From assembly GCA_016721385.1 (NCBI GenBank), contig JADKIE010000004.1, positions 1 through 64,000 on the forward strand: DNA of 64,000 bases, read 5' to 3'. The position numbers were made by a program, and so were the translations under genes. Source of the stretch: Chitinophagaceae bacterium (GTDB lineage: Bacteria; Bacteroidota; Bacteroidia; Chitinophagales; Chitinophagaceae). Numbering within the stretch: the stretch's first letter is position 1; every line of letters begins with the position of its first letter. The notes below the pieces were generated by a model. The model was given only the letters and a program-made list of their open reading frames with translations. It was not told the DNA's origin and did not search any database. Shown here one piece after another: positions 11,965 through 22,984 of the stretch.

Positions 11965-14900
11965 ATGATAAAAAGTAAAATTGTTTTAACCCTGATTTTT
12001 GCACTATTGTCTTTAGCAACATTTGCCCAGCCCACCTACATTAATATTGATATTGAAAAAAAATACAAAGATGCTAAAGAGCTTTTTGTAAAAGAGCAAT
12101 ATGCATTGGCTTATCCTTTAATGAAAGAACTTAAAATGTATTACGAGGATAATACAATCAGTAATCATACATACATTAACGATGATGTAAATTATTATTA
12201 TATAGCTTGTCAGTTAAAATTAAAACATAGTGTTGCAGAAAAGGAAGCCAGAAGGTATATTGAAGTAACAGCTAATGAGCCACGCAGGCAATTAATGAGC
12301 TATCATTTAGCAAAATACTATTTTTTAAATGATGATTTTAGTAATGCCATAAATTATTATGAAAGAGCCGGCCTTGATAATTTAAGTAATGCAGAAATTG
12401 CTGATGCAAAATTTGAAAAAGCATACTGTTATTTTAATTTAAAAAACTTTGAGGCTGCAAAACCATTGTTTCAGGAAATAATGCAAATGCAGGAGAATAA
12501 ATATTTTATACCTACAAATTATTACTACGGATTTTTGATATAAAGACAGACAATATAACGAGGCCTTAAAGGCCTTTAGCTTGTAGAAACACAAGAAGAG
12601 TATAAAGGAGTAGTGCCGTATTACATAGCCGAAATTTATTATTTCCATGGGAAAAAGATGAAGCCTTGCGCTATGGCGAAAGTGTTTAGCCCGTGGCGAC
12701 AATTTGGTTTACCAAAGAGAAATGAATTTGCTTATTGGCCAGTTATATTTTGAAAAGAAAGAATTTTCAAAAGCATTGCCACTTTTAGAAGCTTATGTAA
12801 ACAGTAGTGAAAAAGTAGATAAAGAAATTTTATATGAGTTAAGTTTTGTTACTATAATGCCAATAATTTATCGAAAGCAATAGAAGGGTTTAAGCAACTA
12901 AGCAACGAAAGAGATAGTATGGGGCAAAACAGCATGTATTTGCTTGGCGATTGTTACTTAAGAACCAATCAAAAAGAAAATGCCCGTAATGCTTTTCAAT
13001 ATTGTGCCTACAATAACAGTCATCCAAAACAACAGCAGGTATCTCGTTTTATTTATGCCAAATTATCTTACGAATTGGGTTTTCAGGATGTGGCTTTAAA
13101 CGAAATGAAAAAATATTTAAACGATTATCCCAACTCTGAGTACGATACTGAAGCAAAGGAAATTTTAGTAAATCTTTTGGCCAATACCAATAATTTTAGA
13201 GAAGCGCTTGAGTTATACGAATCGTTTGGCACACCAACGACAAGTATGCGTAAAGTTTATCCTAAAATTTTATATGGCAGAGCAGTTGAATATATTAACG
13301 ATCAGCAATTAGTACGGGCAGATGAATTACTGGATAAAGTATTAGCCGATGCAAATGCCGGTACAATAATACCATACGCCAATTTTTGGAAAGGCGAAAT
13401 CGCTTATCGTAACGGAAAGTATGATGAAGCTATCAGATACCTTAGTTTATATCTGCAAAGCAATGCACCTGCACAGGGCGAAGCAAATCCTACTGCAGCT
13501 AAATATAATTTAGGATATAGTTGGTTAAAAAAGGAAAATTACAGCAAAGCATTATCTTATTTTGATCAAATAACAAAAACTGCATCGGTTACAGCACCTG
13601 CGCTGGAGCAAGATGCATATGTACGAAGTGCCGATTGCTATTTTATGCTTAAGGATTATGCAAAAGCAAATGCCATGTACGATAATGTTATTAATAACGC
13701 ATTAGCACAAGGCGATTACGCACTATTTCAAAAGGCAATGATTGCCGGAGTTAAAAGTTCGGCAGATAAAATAAAAGTATTAAATACATTAACACGCCAA
13801 TATCCGGGCAGTTATTTAGTTCCGGATGTTAATATGGAAATTGCCAATACATATTTGGAAGATGAAAAGTTTAGAGACGCTATACCATATTTAAATACAA
13901 CTTTAGCTGATGCAAATGCTAAAGGGTTATATCCGCAAGCATATTTAAAATTAGGCTTGTGCTATTATAATACCGATAGAAACAAAGAAGCGCTTGAAAA
14001 TTATCAAACACTCATTCAAAAATATCCGCAATCGCCGGAGGCAGATGATGCTTTGGATAATATAAAAAATATTTATATAGAAGAAGGTAGGCCCAATGAA
14101 TATGTTGAGTTAATGCGTAAAAACGGGAAATCAATTTCAGTTTCTGAAGCCGATTCATTAACATATACAGCTGCCATGTTAAAGTATAGTAATAATGATT
14201 GTGCCAACGCAATTGCAGGGTTTACAAATTATCTAAATCAATACTCCAACCGGCGCTTATGCATTAGAAGCCAATTATTTTAAAAGCGAATGTTATTTAA
14301 AAAATAAAGATTGGACAAATGCATTAACAGGATACGGTTACGTAAACAGCAAAGGTTATAGCAAGTATTTTGAAAAAGCTACTGCCGAAGCTGCCCAGAT
14401 AAATTATTTTGAATTAAAAAATTATACGGAGGCTAAACGCTATTTTCAATCGCTAAATGTCGGAGCCACCACACAGGAAAATAAGTTAGCGGCTTTACGT
14501 GGCCTTGTTCGTTGTAATTATTTATTAAAAGATTATGCCTCTGCAAATGAGGGTGCAAAAGAATTGCTAACTAAAAGGAATAAGTACCGATGATAAATCG
14601 GTAGCCTATTTAGTGCTGGTAAACCGCAAACAAACCAATGGCGATTGTGCATCAGCAGTAGCTTCTTTAAATCATGTGCGACAATTAATAAAACTGCTTG
14701 GGGAGCCGAGGCCAGATACGAAATTGCTAATTGCCAGTTTACGCAAAACACTTAACCGCAGCCGAAAAATCGGTTTTTGGCAGTAATTAAAGAAACCGGC
14801 AGTTACGATATGTGGGTTGACAAAGTTATATTTTGTTGGAGATATTTTTATGAAACAAAAAGATTATTTCAACGCAAAAGCTACGTACGAAAGTGTAGCT

Positions 14901-14993
14901 AAAAATGCAGCAATAGCAGAACTTAAAAATGAAGCTCAACAAAAATACGATAGGGCTGTAGAAGAAGAAAAAGTAAATTCAAAGATTAATTAA
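11965..14993 (+). CDS. Large tetratricopeptide repeat protein, interrupted frame
   Basis: An N-terminal signal peptide (LLSLATFAQP) is followed by many TPR units throughout about 1,000 residues, for example AKYYFLNDDFSNAINYYERAG, LGYSWLKKENYSKALSYFDQI and LGLCYYNTDRNKEALENYQTLI. The reading changes frame several times at 12540-12918, near 14250, 14575 and 14680-14830, with TPR sequence continuing throughout; the end is the TAA at 14991. Probably a periplasmic or outer-membrane-associated scaffold. It lies 33 bases before an outer-membrane barrel gene, and this TPR-barrel pairing suggests a joint role in outer membrane assembly or cell-surface transport (inference). Confidence 0.75.
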
Positions 14994-15026
14994 TTTCAGC
15001 CCTGATAAAAAATAATTTTAAATAAA

Positions 15027-16692
15027 TTGAAGATGAACATAATTTCAAAAAAATATTCAATACGCATTATCCAATATGCTGTAATAATTTTATTATGCTT
15101 AATGTCAGGCAGTTTGTTTGCTCAGAGAGATACAACCAAAAAACAAACCATTGATATTACATCATCGTACAAACCTGTATTACGTAATGCGGTAAAAATA
15201 AATTTCTCTGCATCACATTTAAATGCCGATACAACTAAGCCAAAAATGAATTATAGCGTACCATCGCAAAATTTATTTTATTCTTATCAACCTGTAACTT
15301 TAAGGCCGTTGGCATTGCAGCAAGATACCAATCTGTATTTGGGGATGCGTAATTATATTAAAGTTGGATTTGGTAATTATACAACACCATATGTAAATGC
15401 AGGCTTTAGTTTTGGCGATGGTAAAAAGAGTTTACTTAATTTGTATGCTAACTTTATTTCCTCAAAAGGCAAAATTCAATATCAGGATTACAGCCAATTA
15501 CAAATAAAAGCTAATGGTAGCTTTTTTACTCCTAAAAACGAAGTGTATGTTGGTGCAACTATGCATCAAAACGATAATTATTTGTATGGCTACAATCACA
15601 CTTTGTATAATTATAAAAAGATAGTATTCGTCAGCAATTTCAGGATATTGCATTAATGGCAGGTGAATGAAATACCACAAGTGGCAATTTTGGAATAAGC
15701 TACAATCCTAATATAACTGTCATAAATTTTGGCCAATAAAATAAAGTAAGCGAAAGTACCTGTTATTGCTAATGCGCCAATTACAAAAACTTTTGGCGAT
15801 GCGTTTATGTTAAAAGTAGAAGGCAAGGCAGATATTACTACTTACTCTACCAAAAATTTATTAAGTAATATAAAACTCAGCAACAATGTATTTCAGGTTG
15901 CACCATCTTTAATTATTTCATCGCCACGGTTTAGTATTAATGGAGGAATTATACCAACATGGAACAATGGCATATTTGTATGGTTACCCAACGTATTTGC
16001 CGAGGCACAAGTAAAGGAAAATACTTTTTTATACAGGCAGGTTGGTAGGGCCGTTATACAAAGAACACTTACCGAAATTTAACTGCAATAAATCCATATT
16101 TAACAACCATTACTGAACAAAATAATACGAAGGAAATTGAATATTACGGAGGCATAAAAGCTACCGTTGGCAAGCACTTTAGCTTTAGCGCCAAAGCAGG
16201 CATAATCAGTTATAAAGATTTACCTTTCTTTATAAATGATACTGCTACAGATACTAAAGCCTTTAAAATAAGCAACGAAAAAGTGTACAGGATTTACGCA
16301 TTCATGGCGATTTAAGCTACATTAATCAAGATAAATTTACCTTTACCGCAGGCTTAACTTTTAATGGATATACTTTAATGCAAAGTAATGCCAAAGCATG
16401 GAATACTGTGCCTATGGAAATTACCGGATCGCTTCGTTGGTGGGCATTTAAGCAAGTATTGCTAAAAGCAGATTTGTATGCTTTTGGCGGTGGAAACTAT
16501 TTGGACAAAGGTAACATAGCACAAACATTTAAAGGCGGGGCAGATGTTAGTGCCGGCTTAGAGTTTAGGGTAAATAAAATGTTTAGTGCTTGGTTAGATA
16601 TTAATAATATTGCCAATCAAAAATACCAACGCTGGCATAATTACGAAGTTTATGGTTTAAATGTTTTGGGTGGCGTAAGAGTTAGTTTTTAA
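15027..16692 (+). CDS. Outer-membrane beta-barrel protein, interrupted frame
   Basis: A signal peptide ends in LFAQRD and is followed by IDITSSYKPVLRNAVKINF, a motif of a Bacteroidota family often labelled TonB-dependent-receptor-like. Then come alternating aromatic beta-strands (YIKVGFGNY, VNAGFSFGDG, VYVGATMHQND). The C-terminus has LDINNIANQKYQRWHNYE and ends in Phe (GGVRVSF), as needed for BAM insertion. Frame shifts occur around 15630-15800, 16070 and 16300; about 555 residues when joined. No plug domain or TonB box is seen, so transport function is uncertain. Confidence 0.65.
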
Positions 16693-16718
16693 CCGGCAAT
16701 AAATTTTTCTTCATCATT

Positions 16719-16756
16719 GTTGCGTCGCACTCTTGTACGGCATACCTTTGGGCAAC
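16719..16756 (+). repeat. Structured intergenic repeat, copy A (short form)
   Basis: GTTGCGTCGC (16719-16728), 8 bases, then ACGGCATACC (16737-16746) and a closing GCAAC that pairs with the starting GTTGC. It matches copies at 7999 and 60246 in the same orientation relative to flanking genes. Confidence 0.6.
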
Positions 16757-16768
16757 TTTAATTATTTT

Positions 16769-17322
16769 ATGCACCAATTAATTGCAACTTATCTTTTCAA
16801 AATAAACAATGTCCTTTGCCCGGCTTAGGTATTTATATATAGTACATCTGCAGCGCAAACCAATTTTTTAAATAAGCAAATTGATGCACCACAGCAACAA
16901 ATTAAATTTTCTGCCCAGCAAACAGATGATAATGGCTTTATTAATTATTTAGCCAAACAAAAATCAGTTTCTTTTGATGTAGCAAAAACTCAGTTCACTG
17001 ATTTTGCAAACACTATTTTATCATTGCCTCATTATTCTATTAACGGATTGGTAATTTTGGTACTGCAGATAATGCAGTAAGTTTCGAAGCATTTTCTCTG
17101 CCATCAGAATTTTTGCCATCTGCACATGCCGAAAGAGTAATACACGAAGCAGCAGAGCATAATATGCTTGTGGGTGATAAAGAAACTACTACTACACAAA
17201 TGACCGAATATTATGCCGACACATCTGTAGTAAAAGACAGATGGTGGATTTGGACCATTATACTTGGCTTTGGAGGTATTGCTGCCATACTTTTTTATTA
17301 TTTTGTACTTAACCCTGCTTAA
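16769..17322 (+). CDS. Small HU-CCDC81-like protein with C-terminal membrane anchor, interrupted frame
   Basis: From ATG 16769 the repaired N-terminus reads MHQLIATYLFQNKQCPLPGLG, typical of short Bacteroidota proteins related to the HU-CCDC81 N-terminal domain. A polar middle (INYLAKQKSVSFDVAKTQF) precedes a C-terminal membrane helix (WWIWTIILGFGGIAAILFYYF). Missing T bases near 16800, 16835 and 17051 break the frame; only 17113-17322 is continuous. About 185 residues. Possibly peptidoglycan- or DNA-associated at the inner membrane by family analogy; no direct evidence. Confidence 0.55.
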
Positions 17323-17336
17323 TTATTTGCAGTAAT

Positions 17337-18223
17337 ATGATTCATTATTCTACTTGCCCTGTTTGCAATTCTTTAAATGTTCAAAAGCAATTGAATGTTA
17401 AGGATTACACCGTTTCTCAAAAAATATTTGACGTTTGGCATTGTAATGCTTGTACAGCAAGGTTTACGCAAGATGTACCATCGCAAGATGAAATTAGTCC
17501 GTATTACAAATCAGATACTTATGTGTCGCACAGTGATACAAAAAAGGGGATAATAAACTATTTGTACCATGTTGTTAGAAAAAGAACATTGAATTCAAAA
17601 AGACAATTGTTAACTAATCTAACCCAACAAAACCAAGGCAGTATATTAGATATTGGCTGTGGCACAGGGGCCTTTTTAAATGAAATGAAATTGGCTAACT
17701 GGAATACAACCGGATTAGAGCCCGATGAAGAAGCCAGAGCAAAAGCATCAGAATTATACAATATCACTCCGCAAGCATCGCAACAAATATTTAAGTTGCC
17801 ATTAAATAATTACGATGTTATTACCATGTGGCACGTATTGGAGCATGTGCATGAGTTAAAAGAATATATACAACAAATAGAATTGCTGCTAAAGCCAAAT
17901 GGTAAATTATTTATTGCAGTACCAAATTACACCAGTTACGATGCGGCATTTTATAATGAAAATTGGGCTGCTTATGATGTACCAAGGCACTTATATCATT
18001 TTTCGCCGCAGAGCATAAATGTTTTGATAAAAAATTACGGCTTACAAGTAAAAGAAATTAAACCTATGTGGTTTGATAGTTTTTACGTATCCATGCTAAG
18101 TGAGCAAAACAAAGGAGGAAGCATAGTAAAAGCATTTTTGTTGGGCTAATATCAAATTGCAAAGCATTATTTGATAAAGCAAAGTGCAGCTCAGTAATTT
18201 ATGTTATTGAAAAAACTAAATAA
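17337..18223 (+). CDS. Class I SAM-dependent methyltransferase with N-terminal Cys motif, shifted C-terminus
   Basis: N-terminal CPVCNS and CNAC pairs form a zinc-ribbon-like unit. The methyltransferase core then has ILDIGCGTGAFLNEM (SAM-binding motif I) and MWHVLEHVHELKEYI, as in Methyltransf_23 proteins. The open frame stops at 18149; one G restored in the GGG run near 18146 extends it with LISNCKALFDKAKCSSVIYVIEKTK to 18223. That end overlaps the convergent aat gene by 8 bases. Substrate unknown; such proteins often modify sugars or lipids. It starts 14 bases after the previous gene. Confidence 0.8.
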
Positions 18224-18853
18224 GCTTTTGCAGTAAGCTGCAAAATTCATCTCTGTCAATCATAACTGCACCAAGGCTTTCCAAATGGGATGTATATACC
18301 TGGCAATCTATTAATTGTACACCTTGCTTATGTAAATGCTTTACAAATTGTATAAAGGCAAACTTGCTGGCATTTGGTTTTGTACTAAACATACTTTCGC
18401 CAAAAAAATATTGCCCATTTTAATACCATATAGGCCTCCAACTAATTCATCGTTATCCCATACCTCTGCACTTATAGCATAACCAAGTTTGTGCAGTTTT
18501 GTGTAGCTTCAATAACTTCTTGAGATATCCATGCCATCTTGTCCTGATCTGGTAATGGTTTTACAATGGTTTATTACTTCGCCAAAAGCCTTGTTTATGG
18601 TAAAAGTATATGACTGCTTTTTTAAAACAACTTGCATACTCTTACTGATTTTTAAATCAGCAGGAAATAATACAAACCTTGGATTTGGGCTCCACCAAAT
18701 TATCGGTTCATCGTCGCTATACCAGGGAAATATTCCGCTGCGATAGGCCAGTAGCAAACGTTCGGTACTTAAATCACCGCCTATTGCTAAAATACCATCC
18801 TCATCGGTTTGGGTAACCGGCGGAAAATAAAGTTTATCCGTTAAGAGAAACAT
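18216..18853 (-). CDS. aat: Leucyl/phenylalanyl-tRNA-protein transferase, interrupted frame
   Basis: Adds Leu or Phe from tRNA to N-terminal Arg/Lys of proteins, marking them for ClpS-ClpAP degradation. YFPPVTQTDEDGILAIGGDL, GIFPWYSDDEPIIWWSPNPRFVL and SGQDG are followed in other frames by WISQEVIEAY, LVGGLYGIKMGNIFFGESMFS and SKFAFIQFVKHL, all family motifs. Single bases are missing near 18515, 18490 and in the run near 18405. Joined length is about 213 residues, normal. It starts 2 bases from the end of the S46 peptidase gene, on the same strand. Confidence 0.87.
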
Positions 18854-18855
18854 TG

Positions 18856-21017
18856 TTATTTTTTCTTACTTACCAGTTTTAGCTCATTAATAATATTTTG
18901 AGCTCCGGCAAATTTGTCAACTATAAAAAGTACGTATCTGATATCCACCATTATATTACGGCAAATGGATGGGTCGTAATTAACATCACTCATTGTACCT
19001 TCCCAAACCCTGTCAAAATTTAACCCAATTAAATTTCCATTGGCATCTAATGCAGGGCTGCCACTATTACCACCTGTTGTATGGTTAGCTGCAATAAAAC
19101 AAACGGGCTGTTTACCGTTTACTCCATATTTACCAAAATCTTTTTTCTTATATAATTCTATAATTTTTTGCGGTACATCAAACTCATAATCGCCTGGTTT
19201 GTATTTTTCCATTACACCATCTAAATAAGTGTAAAAATCATATCTGGCACCATCTTTAGGATTGTAGCCTTTTACATTGCCGTAAGTAACACGTAAAGTG
19301 CTGTTGGCATCCGGATAAAAACTTTTATCGGTAAACACATCCATTTGAGCTTGCATATATAAACGTTGCAAGCTGTTAATATTGGCTTGCATAGGGGCAA
19401 GGTTTTTAGCAATGTTATCGCTAAATGTTTGTTGCATATCCGCATTTAATTTGTAGGCAACATCATTTTTTAAAATTTCGATTATACCAGATGCAGTAGT
19501 ATCACTGCTTAAAATAGATTTTATTCTATCTAAAGAGGTGAATTTGGATTGACCATACACATCCTCTGTTGCTTTTTCGTAATTATTATTTTGCAGTAAA
19601 GATGTAAAATATGGTGATACGTATGTACTTTTTTGATCTTGCACATACATCTTCATTAACGTTTCAAAAACTTTTTTATCTACGGTTACATCATATTCAC
19701 CAAATAAACCTTCCAGCGAATTTAATGCTGCAGTTTTAGCATCTGCAAAACCTTTTTCGCCATTTTTTTCATACCCGGCAACAACAGTTCTTAATTGCGA
19801 TGCAATAGTTAGTAATTCTATTTTTTGGGTTATTTCGTTATAATAATCTCTTGCTAAGGCATACGGTTCAATATTGGTATATGCATCTTCTAATTTCTTT
19901 AAAAGATTGAGATATGCAGCATTCATTTCCGGCCGGGCCAATACAATCTTTTCGAAAACTGATTCTATTTGCTTTTTTTGCCTACAGCATCTTTGCTACG
20001 TAAACCTAACACTTCGCCCTGCCATTTTTTATAGGCATTTTGTATAGAAGCGTATTTGGCTGCATACTTAATTTTTAGGCCTTCATCTTTACGCATAAAT
20101 CCATCAATTACATTCAACGCTTTTTCACGTATTGCAATTTTGGCCGGGTCAGTTACATCCATAATTTGTTTTACAGCGGCACTGTGCAAATATTCTGTAG
20201 TGCGGCCGGGGAAACCAAACACCATTGTAAAATCACCTTCCTTTACACCATCTAACGAAATATTTAAACTTCGTTTAGGCTTATACGGTACATTATCGGC
20301 AGAGTAGGCAGCAGGTTTATTATCTTTACCGGCATAAATCCTAAACATGCTAAAATCGCCGGTATGGCGTGGCCACATCCAGTTATCGGTATCTTTTCCA
20401 AAATTACCTATGGCAGATGGGGGAGCACCAACTAAACGAACATCTTTATAGGTTTCGGTAACAAAACAAAAATATTTGTTACCCTCAAAAAAAGAGCGAA
20501 TTAAAATGTCTTGATAGCTTTCTTTTTTAATAGTAGTTTTTAAAGCGGCAATATTTTTATCAATAATACTTTGTCTTTCTTTTTCGGATAAATTAGCTGT
20601 GATGCCTTTTAGTACTTCATTGGTAACTTCATTAATGCTAATAATAAATGTTGCAAACAGGCCTTGATTTTGTAACTCCTGTCCTTTATTATACGCCCAA
20701 AAACCATCTCTTATATAATTATTTTGTATGGATGAATGATTTTGTATGGCATCAAAACCACAGTGGTGGTTAGTTAGCAACAAGCCTTCGTTGCTGATAA
20801 CTTCGGCAGTACAAAAACCTCCAAAACTTACAATAGCATCCTTCAAACTACTTTTACTAATACTGTAAATATCGCTGGCGTTAATTTTCATGCCCATTTT
20901 TTTCATTTGCTTTTCATTAAGTGTTTGCAGCAATTGCGGTAGCCACATGCCTTCATCGGCAAAGGATTGATAAAAGGATAAAACGGCAATAAACAGTACT
21001 AAAGCAATCTTTTTCAT
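18856..21017 (-). CDS. S46 dipeptidyl-peptidase, DPP11-like, interrupted frame
   Basis: Periplasmic serine exopeptidase releasing dipeptides. A signal peptide ends near FADEG; DEGMW near residue 21 is the N-terminal substrate-binding motif. The catalytic His is in TNHHCG (residue about 85), Asp is in PRHTGDFSMFRIYA, and Ser is in GGNSGSPALDANG. The residue 18 after the catalytic Ser is Arg (GLNFDR), the position of Arg673 in Porphyromonas DPP11, which selects Asp/Glu at P1; DPP7 has Gly at its own specificity position. One A missing near 19974 splits the 720-residue gene. Peptide uptake from acidic peptides is the likely role. Confidence 0.88.
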
Positions 21018-21152
21018 GTGTAAATTTTAGATGAACAAATGTAAGATAAATTGTAAAAGGGTTGCCAACCTTTTAAAGATTGGTAACATTAATGATGCAT
21101 CCTCAAATCTTTAACACAATTACTTAAATACATTTTGTAATTTTGTATTTCA

Positions 21153-21180
21153 TTTGCCAATTGCTTGTTGCATATTGAGC
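21153..21180 (+). promoter_or_regulatory. Candidate Bacteroidota-type promoter for tmRNA
   Basis: TTTG at 21153-21156 and TATTGAGC at 21173-21180 lie 32 and 12 bases before the tmRNA 5' end. This approximates the -33 TTTG and -7 TAnnTTTG elements of Bacteroidota promoters. The -7 match is weak. Confidence 0.35.
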
Positions 21181-21184
21181 ATTT

Positions 21185-21554
21185 GGGGCTGACCGGTTTT
21201 GACAGCATAAATCTTTGTAAGTGTAAGCATGTAGTGCGTTGTATAATTAGCACTTTAATCTGAATATTCAACCTTTCAAATGGCAATACACAGTATGCCA
21301 TGGCTGCTTAATCGATAGATTAGCATCCATTAGGGCCGCCGGGCAGGTTCACCTTTTACCATGCTCCGCCGCCGACTCAAAAACAAAAAAGGTTGCTGTA
21401 ATAGAATGATGTGACTATTGCTTAAGACTATTCATCTAAGGAAGTGGTTGGTTTGTTTGGCTCCTGCCATTTCTCTACAATTAATGCCAAAATAAACATG
21501 TAGAAAGCTTATAACGAGTATGTTTGGACCAGGGTTCGATTCCCTGCAGCTCCA
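21185..21554 (+). ncRNA. ssrA: tmRNA (transfer-messenger RNA)
   Basis: The 5' end GGGGCTGACCGGTTTTGACA and the 3' end GGTTCGATTCCCTGCAGCTCC are hallmark tmRNA sequences. They form a 7-bp acceptor stem (21185-21191 with 21547-21553), with discriminator A at 21554. The mRNA-like part encodes GGC AAT ACA CAG TAT GCC ATG GCT GCT TAA (21282-21311), giving the degradation tag GNTQYAMAA. CCA is not encoded. Rescues stalled ribosomes with SmpB. The ORF on the opposite strand at 21089-21301 is a chance overlap. Confidence 0.95.
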
Positions 21555-21561
21555 CTTTTTA

Positions 21562-21596
21562 GTCGCCAATGCGTTTGCTTTGGCGGCTTTTTTTTA
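21562..21596 (+). terminator. tmRNA terminator
   Basis: GTCGCCAA pairs with TTGGCGGC (one G-U) around a 10-base loop and is followed by eight T. It ends the tmRNA and abuts the stop of the convergent lipoprotein gene. Confidence 0.85.
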
Positions 21597-22271
21597 CTAT
21601 GGAAAAATAACATCTACTTTGGTTGTATCGGTATTTGAAATTGCAATTGGTTTAATATCTTCTACTTTATCATTGTATGTTATTGGTGCCACATAGTTCC
21701 ATAATGTACTGGTAACAGTATAGGATCTCCCTTCAGGAATTTTTGTAAAATAAGTTCCATCAAAATTAATAAGAGGATTAATATTTTGATAAAAAGCCAT
21801 TGACCAAAAACCGCCATTGGTATCTGCACTTAAAATATCAATATGCAGTCTGTTTCTGTCATGCCTCAAAACTTTTACATTTATTTGAAGCGTTTTTAAT
21901 GGTCGTTTAAAAAAACTAATAACATTTTCGGTATGCAGGTCAATGTATCTGCAACTGGCTATTTCTGTACTTTCTACCAAATCATTTTTGGCTATACCAA
22001 TCTTGTAATAAAATCCTTTTTCTGCAGTAAGTGTGTAGTTATATTTGCCTTGTGTGTCGGTGAATACAGTTGTTAAAGAATCTCTTTCTTCTTTACCTAA
22101 AATTGGTTGGTTACACCTGTAAATTATTAAAGGAATATTGCTTACAGGTTGGTTAGTCAATAGGTTTAATACATCTCCTTTTACAACAGTAGGAACGTCA
22201 TTTTTTTTACAACTGCTAAGCAATAAAATAAATGACACTGTGAAAGTGAATATAATCTTTACAGGTTTCAT
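21597..22271 (-). CDS. Hypothetical lipoprotein with carboxypeptidase-regulatory-like fold
   Basis: 224 residues, intact. Signal peptide with lipobox LLSSC (Cys about 21), then VVKGDVLNLLTNQPVSNIPLIIYR and FTDTQGKYNYTLTAEKG, which look like a CarboxypepD_reg/transthyretin-like beta-sandwich. The rest is unrecognised beta-rich sequence ending in DVIFP. Probably anchored in the outer or inner membrane facing the periplasm. No close partner genes. Confidence 0.7.
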   Translation of the reverse strand: MKPVKIIFTFTVSFILLLSSCKKNDVPTVVKGDVLNLLTNQPVSNIPLIIYRCNQPILGKEERDSLTTVFTDTQGKYNYTLTAEKGFYYKIGIAKNDLVESTEIASCRYIDLHTENVISFFKRPLKTLQINVKVLRHDRNRLHIDILSADTNGGFWSMAFYQNINPLINFDGTYFTKIPEGRSYTVTSTLWNYVAPITYNDKVEDIKPIAISNTDTTKVDVIFP

Positions 22272-22361
22272 AACTTACTTTTTTAAGTCAAAAAACAACC
22301 ATATAAATTTATTGTATTTTAAAACCTAATCAAAGGAAAAAATGTTAAAATAAAAGCAACT

Positions 22362-22697
22362 TTAGTTTCTGTTTGCCACTTGCAAAATATCTTCCATTCT
22401 TATTCCTCCGTGGCTTTCGTCGTAAACGCATTGGCCATTTTTAATTAAAAGTATTTGTGGGCTTTCGTGATACACCGAAAAAACTTCAGCAATTTTATTC
22501 GATATATTTCTGTAGTTTAATAAATCAAGATAATAAAAATCAATCCCCTGGGGTACAGTAGATTTTTCAAGCCTGTTTTTGGCTACATCACTTATACTGC
22601 ATCGGGTACTATGTTTAAATATTATCTGAGGTTGAGTAGCAGATAATTCTATTATTTGAGTAAGCTGATCTTCTCTTACCAAATTAATCCAATTCAT
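22362..22697 (-). CDS. ytxJ: Bacillithiol-system redox protein YtxJ (thioredoxin-like)
   Basis: 111 residues, intact. IIFKHSTRCSISDVAKNRLE contains the single active Cys of the YtxJ (DUF2847) family, followed by DFYYLDLLNYRNISNKIAE and HESPQILLIKNGQCVYDESH, strongly conserved in the family. It is a monothiol bacilliredoxin-type protein linked to bacillithiol. It lies 9 bases downstream of a small lipoprotein gene and is probably co-transcribed. Confidence 0.88.
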   Translation of the reverse strand: MNWINLVREDQLTQIIELSATQPQIIFKHSTRCSISDVAKNRLEKSTVPQGIDFYYLDLLNYRNISNKIAEVFSVYHESPQILLIKNGQCVYDESHGGIRMEDILQVANRN

Positions 22698-22706
22698 AAT
22701 AAAAAA

Positions 22707-22823
22707 TTAACCTCTGATTATTTTTTCCGTCATTGGGCATCCACTTTTACGGCTGGTTTGGCAACTTGTAAAAATTGTTGCGGCTGTAGCAATTAGTATA
22801 ATTGCAAGAAATATTTTTTTCAT
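22707..22823 (-). CDS. Small lipoprotein (38 residues)
   Basis: ATG at 22823 opens MKKIFLAIILIATAATIF followed by lipobox TSC (Cys 20), then a short Cys/Arg/Lys tail (QTSRKSGCPMTEKIIRG) and a stop at 22707. The signal peptide plus mature Cys, a second Cys in a GCP motif, and tight linkage to ytxJ support a real gene. Function unknown; the free second Cys suggests redox or metal chemistry (inference). Confidence 0.65.
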   Translation of the reverse strand: MKKIFLAIILIATAATIFTSCQTSRKSGCPMTEKIIRG

Positions 22824-22984
22824 CTCGGTATTTTATTGTTAATAAAAACTATTATTGCAAAACTAAACTAAATGTTAGTTTAGCGGTTACAAATATAGCA
22901 TTTTTTACCTTAGCTGTAATTAGCTTATAATCTGTATTTTAACCTAACAAATGCCAAAATTTGTCTTTAACCACTTAAAATAAT

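Noticed and set aside
21089..21301. Minus-strand 70-residue ORF across the tmRNA
   Set aside because: It overlaps the tmRNA 5' domain and tag region; Cys/Lys-rich sequence without family features.
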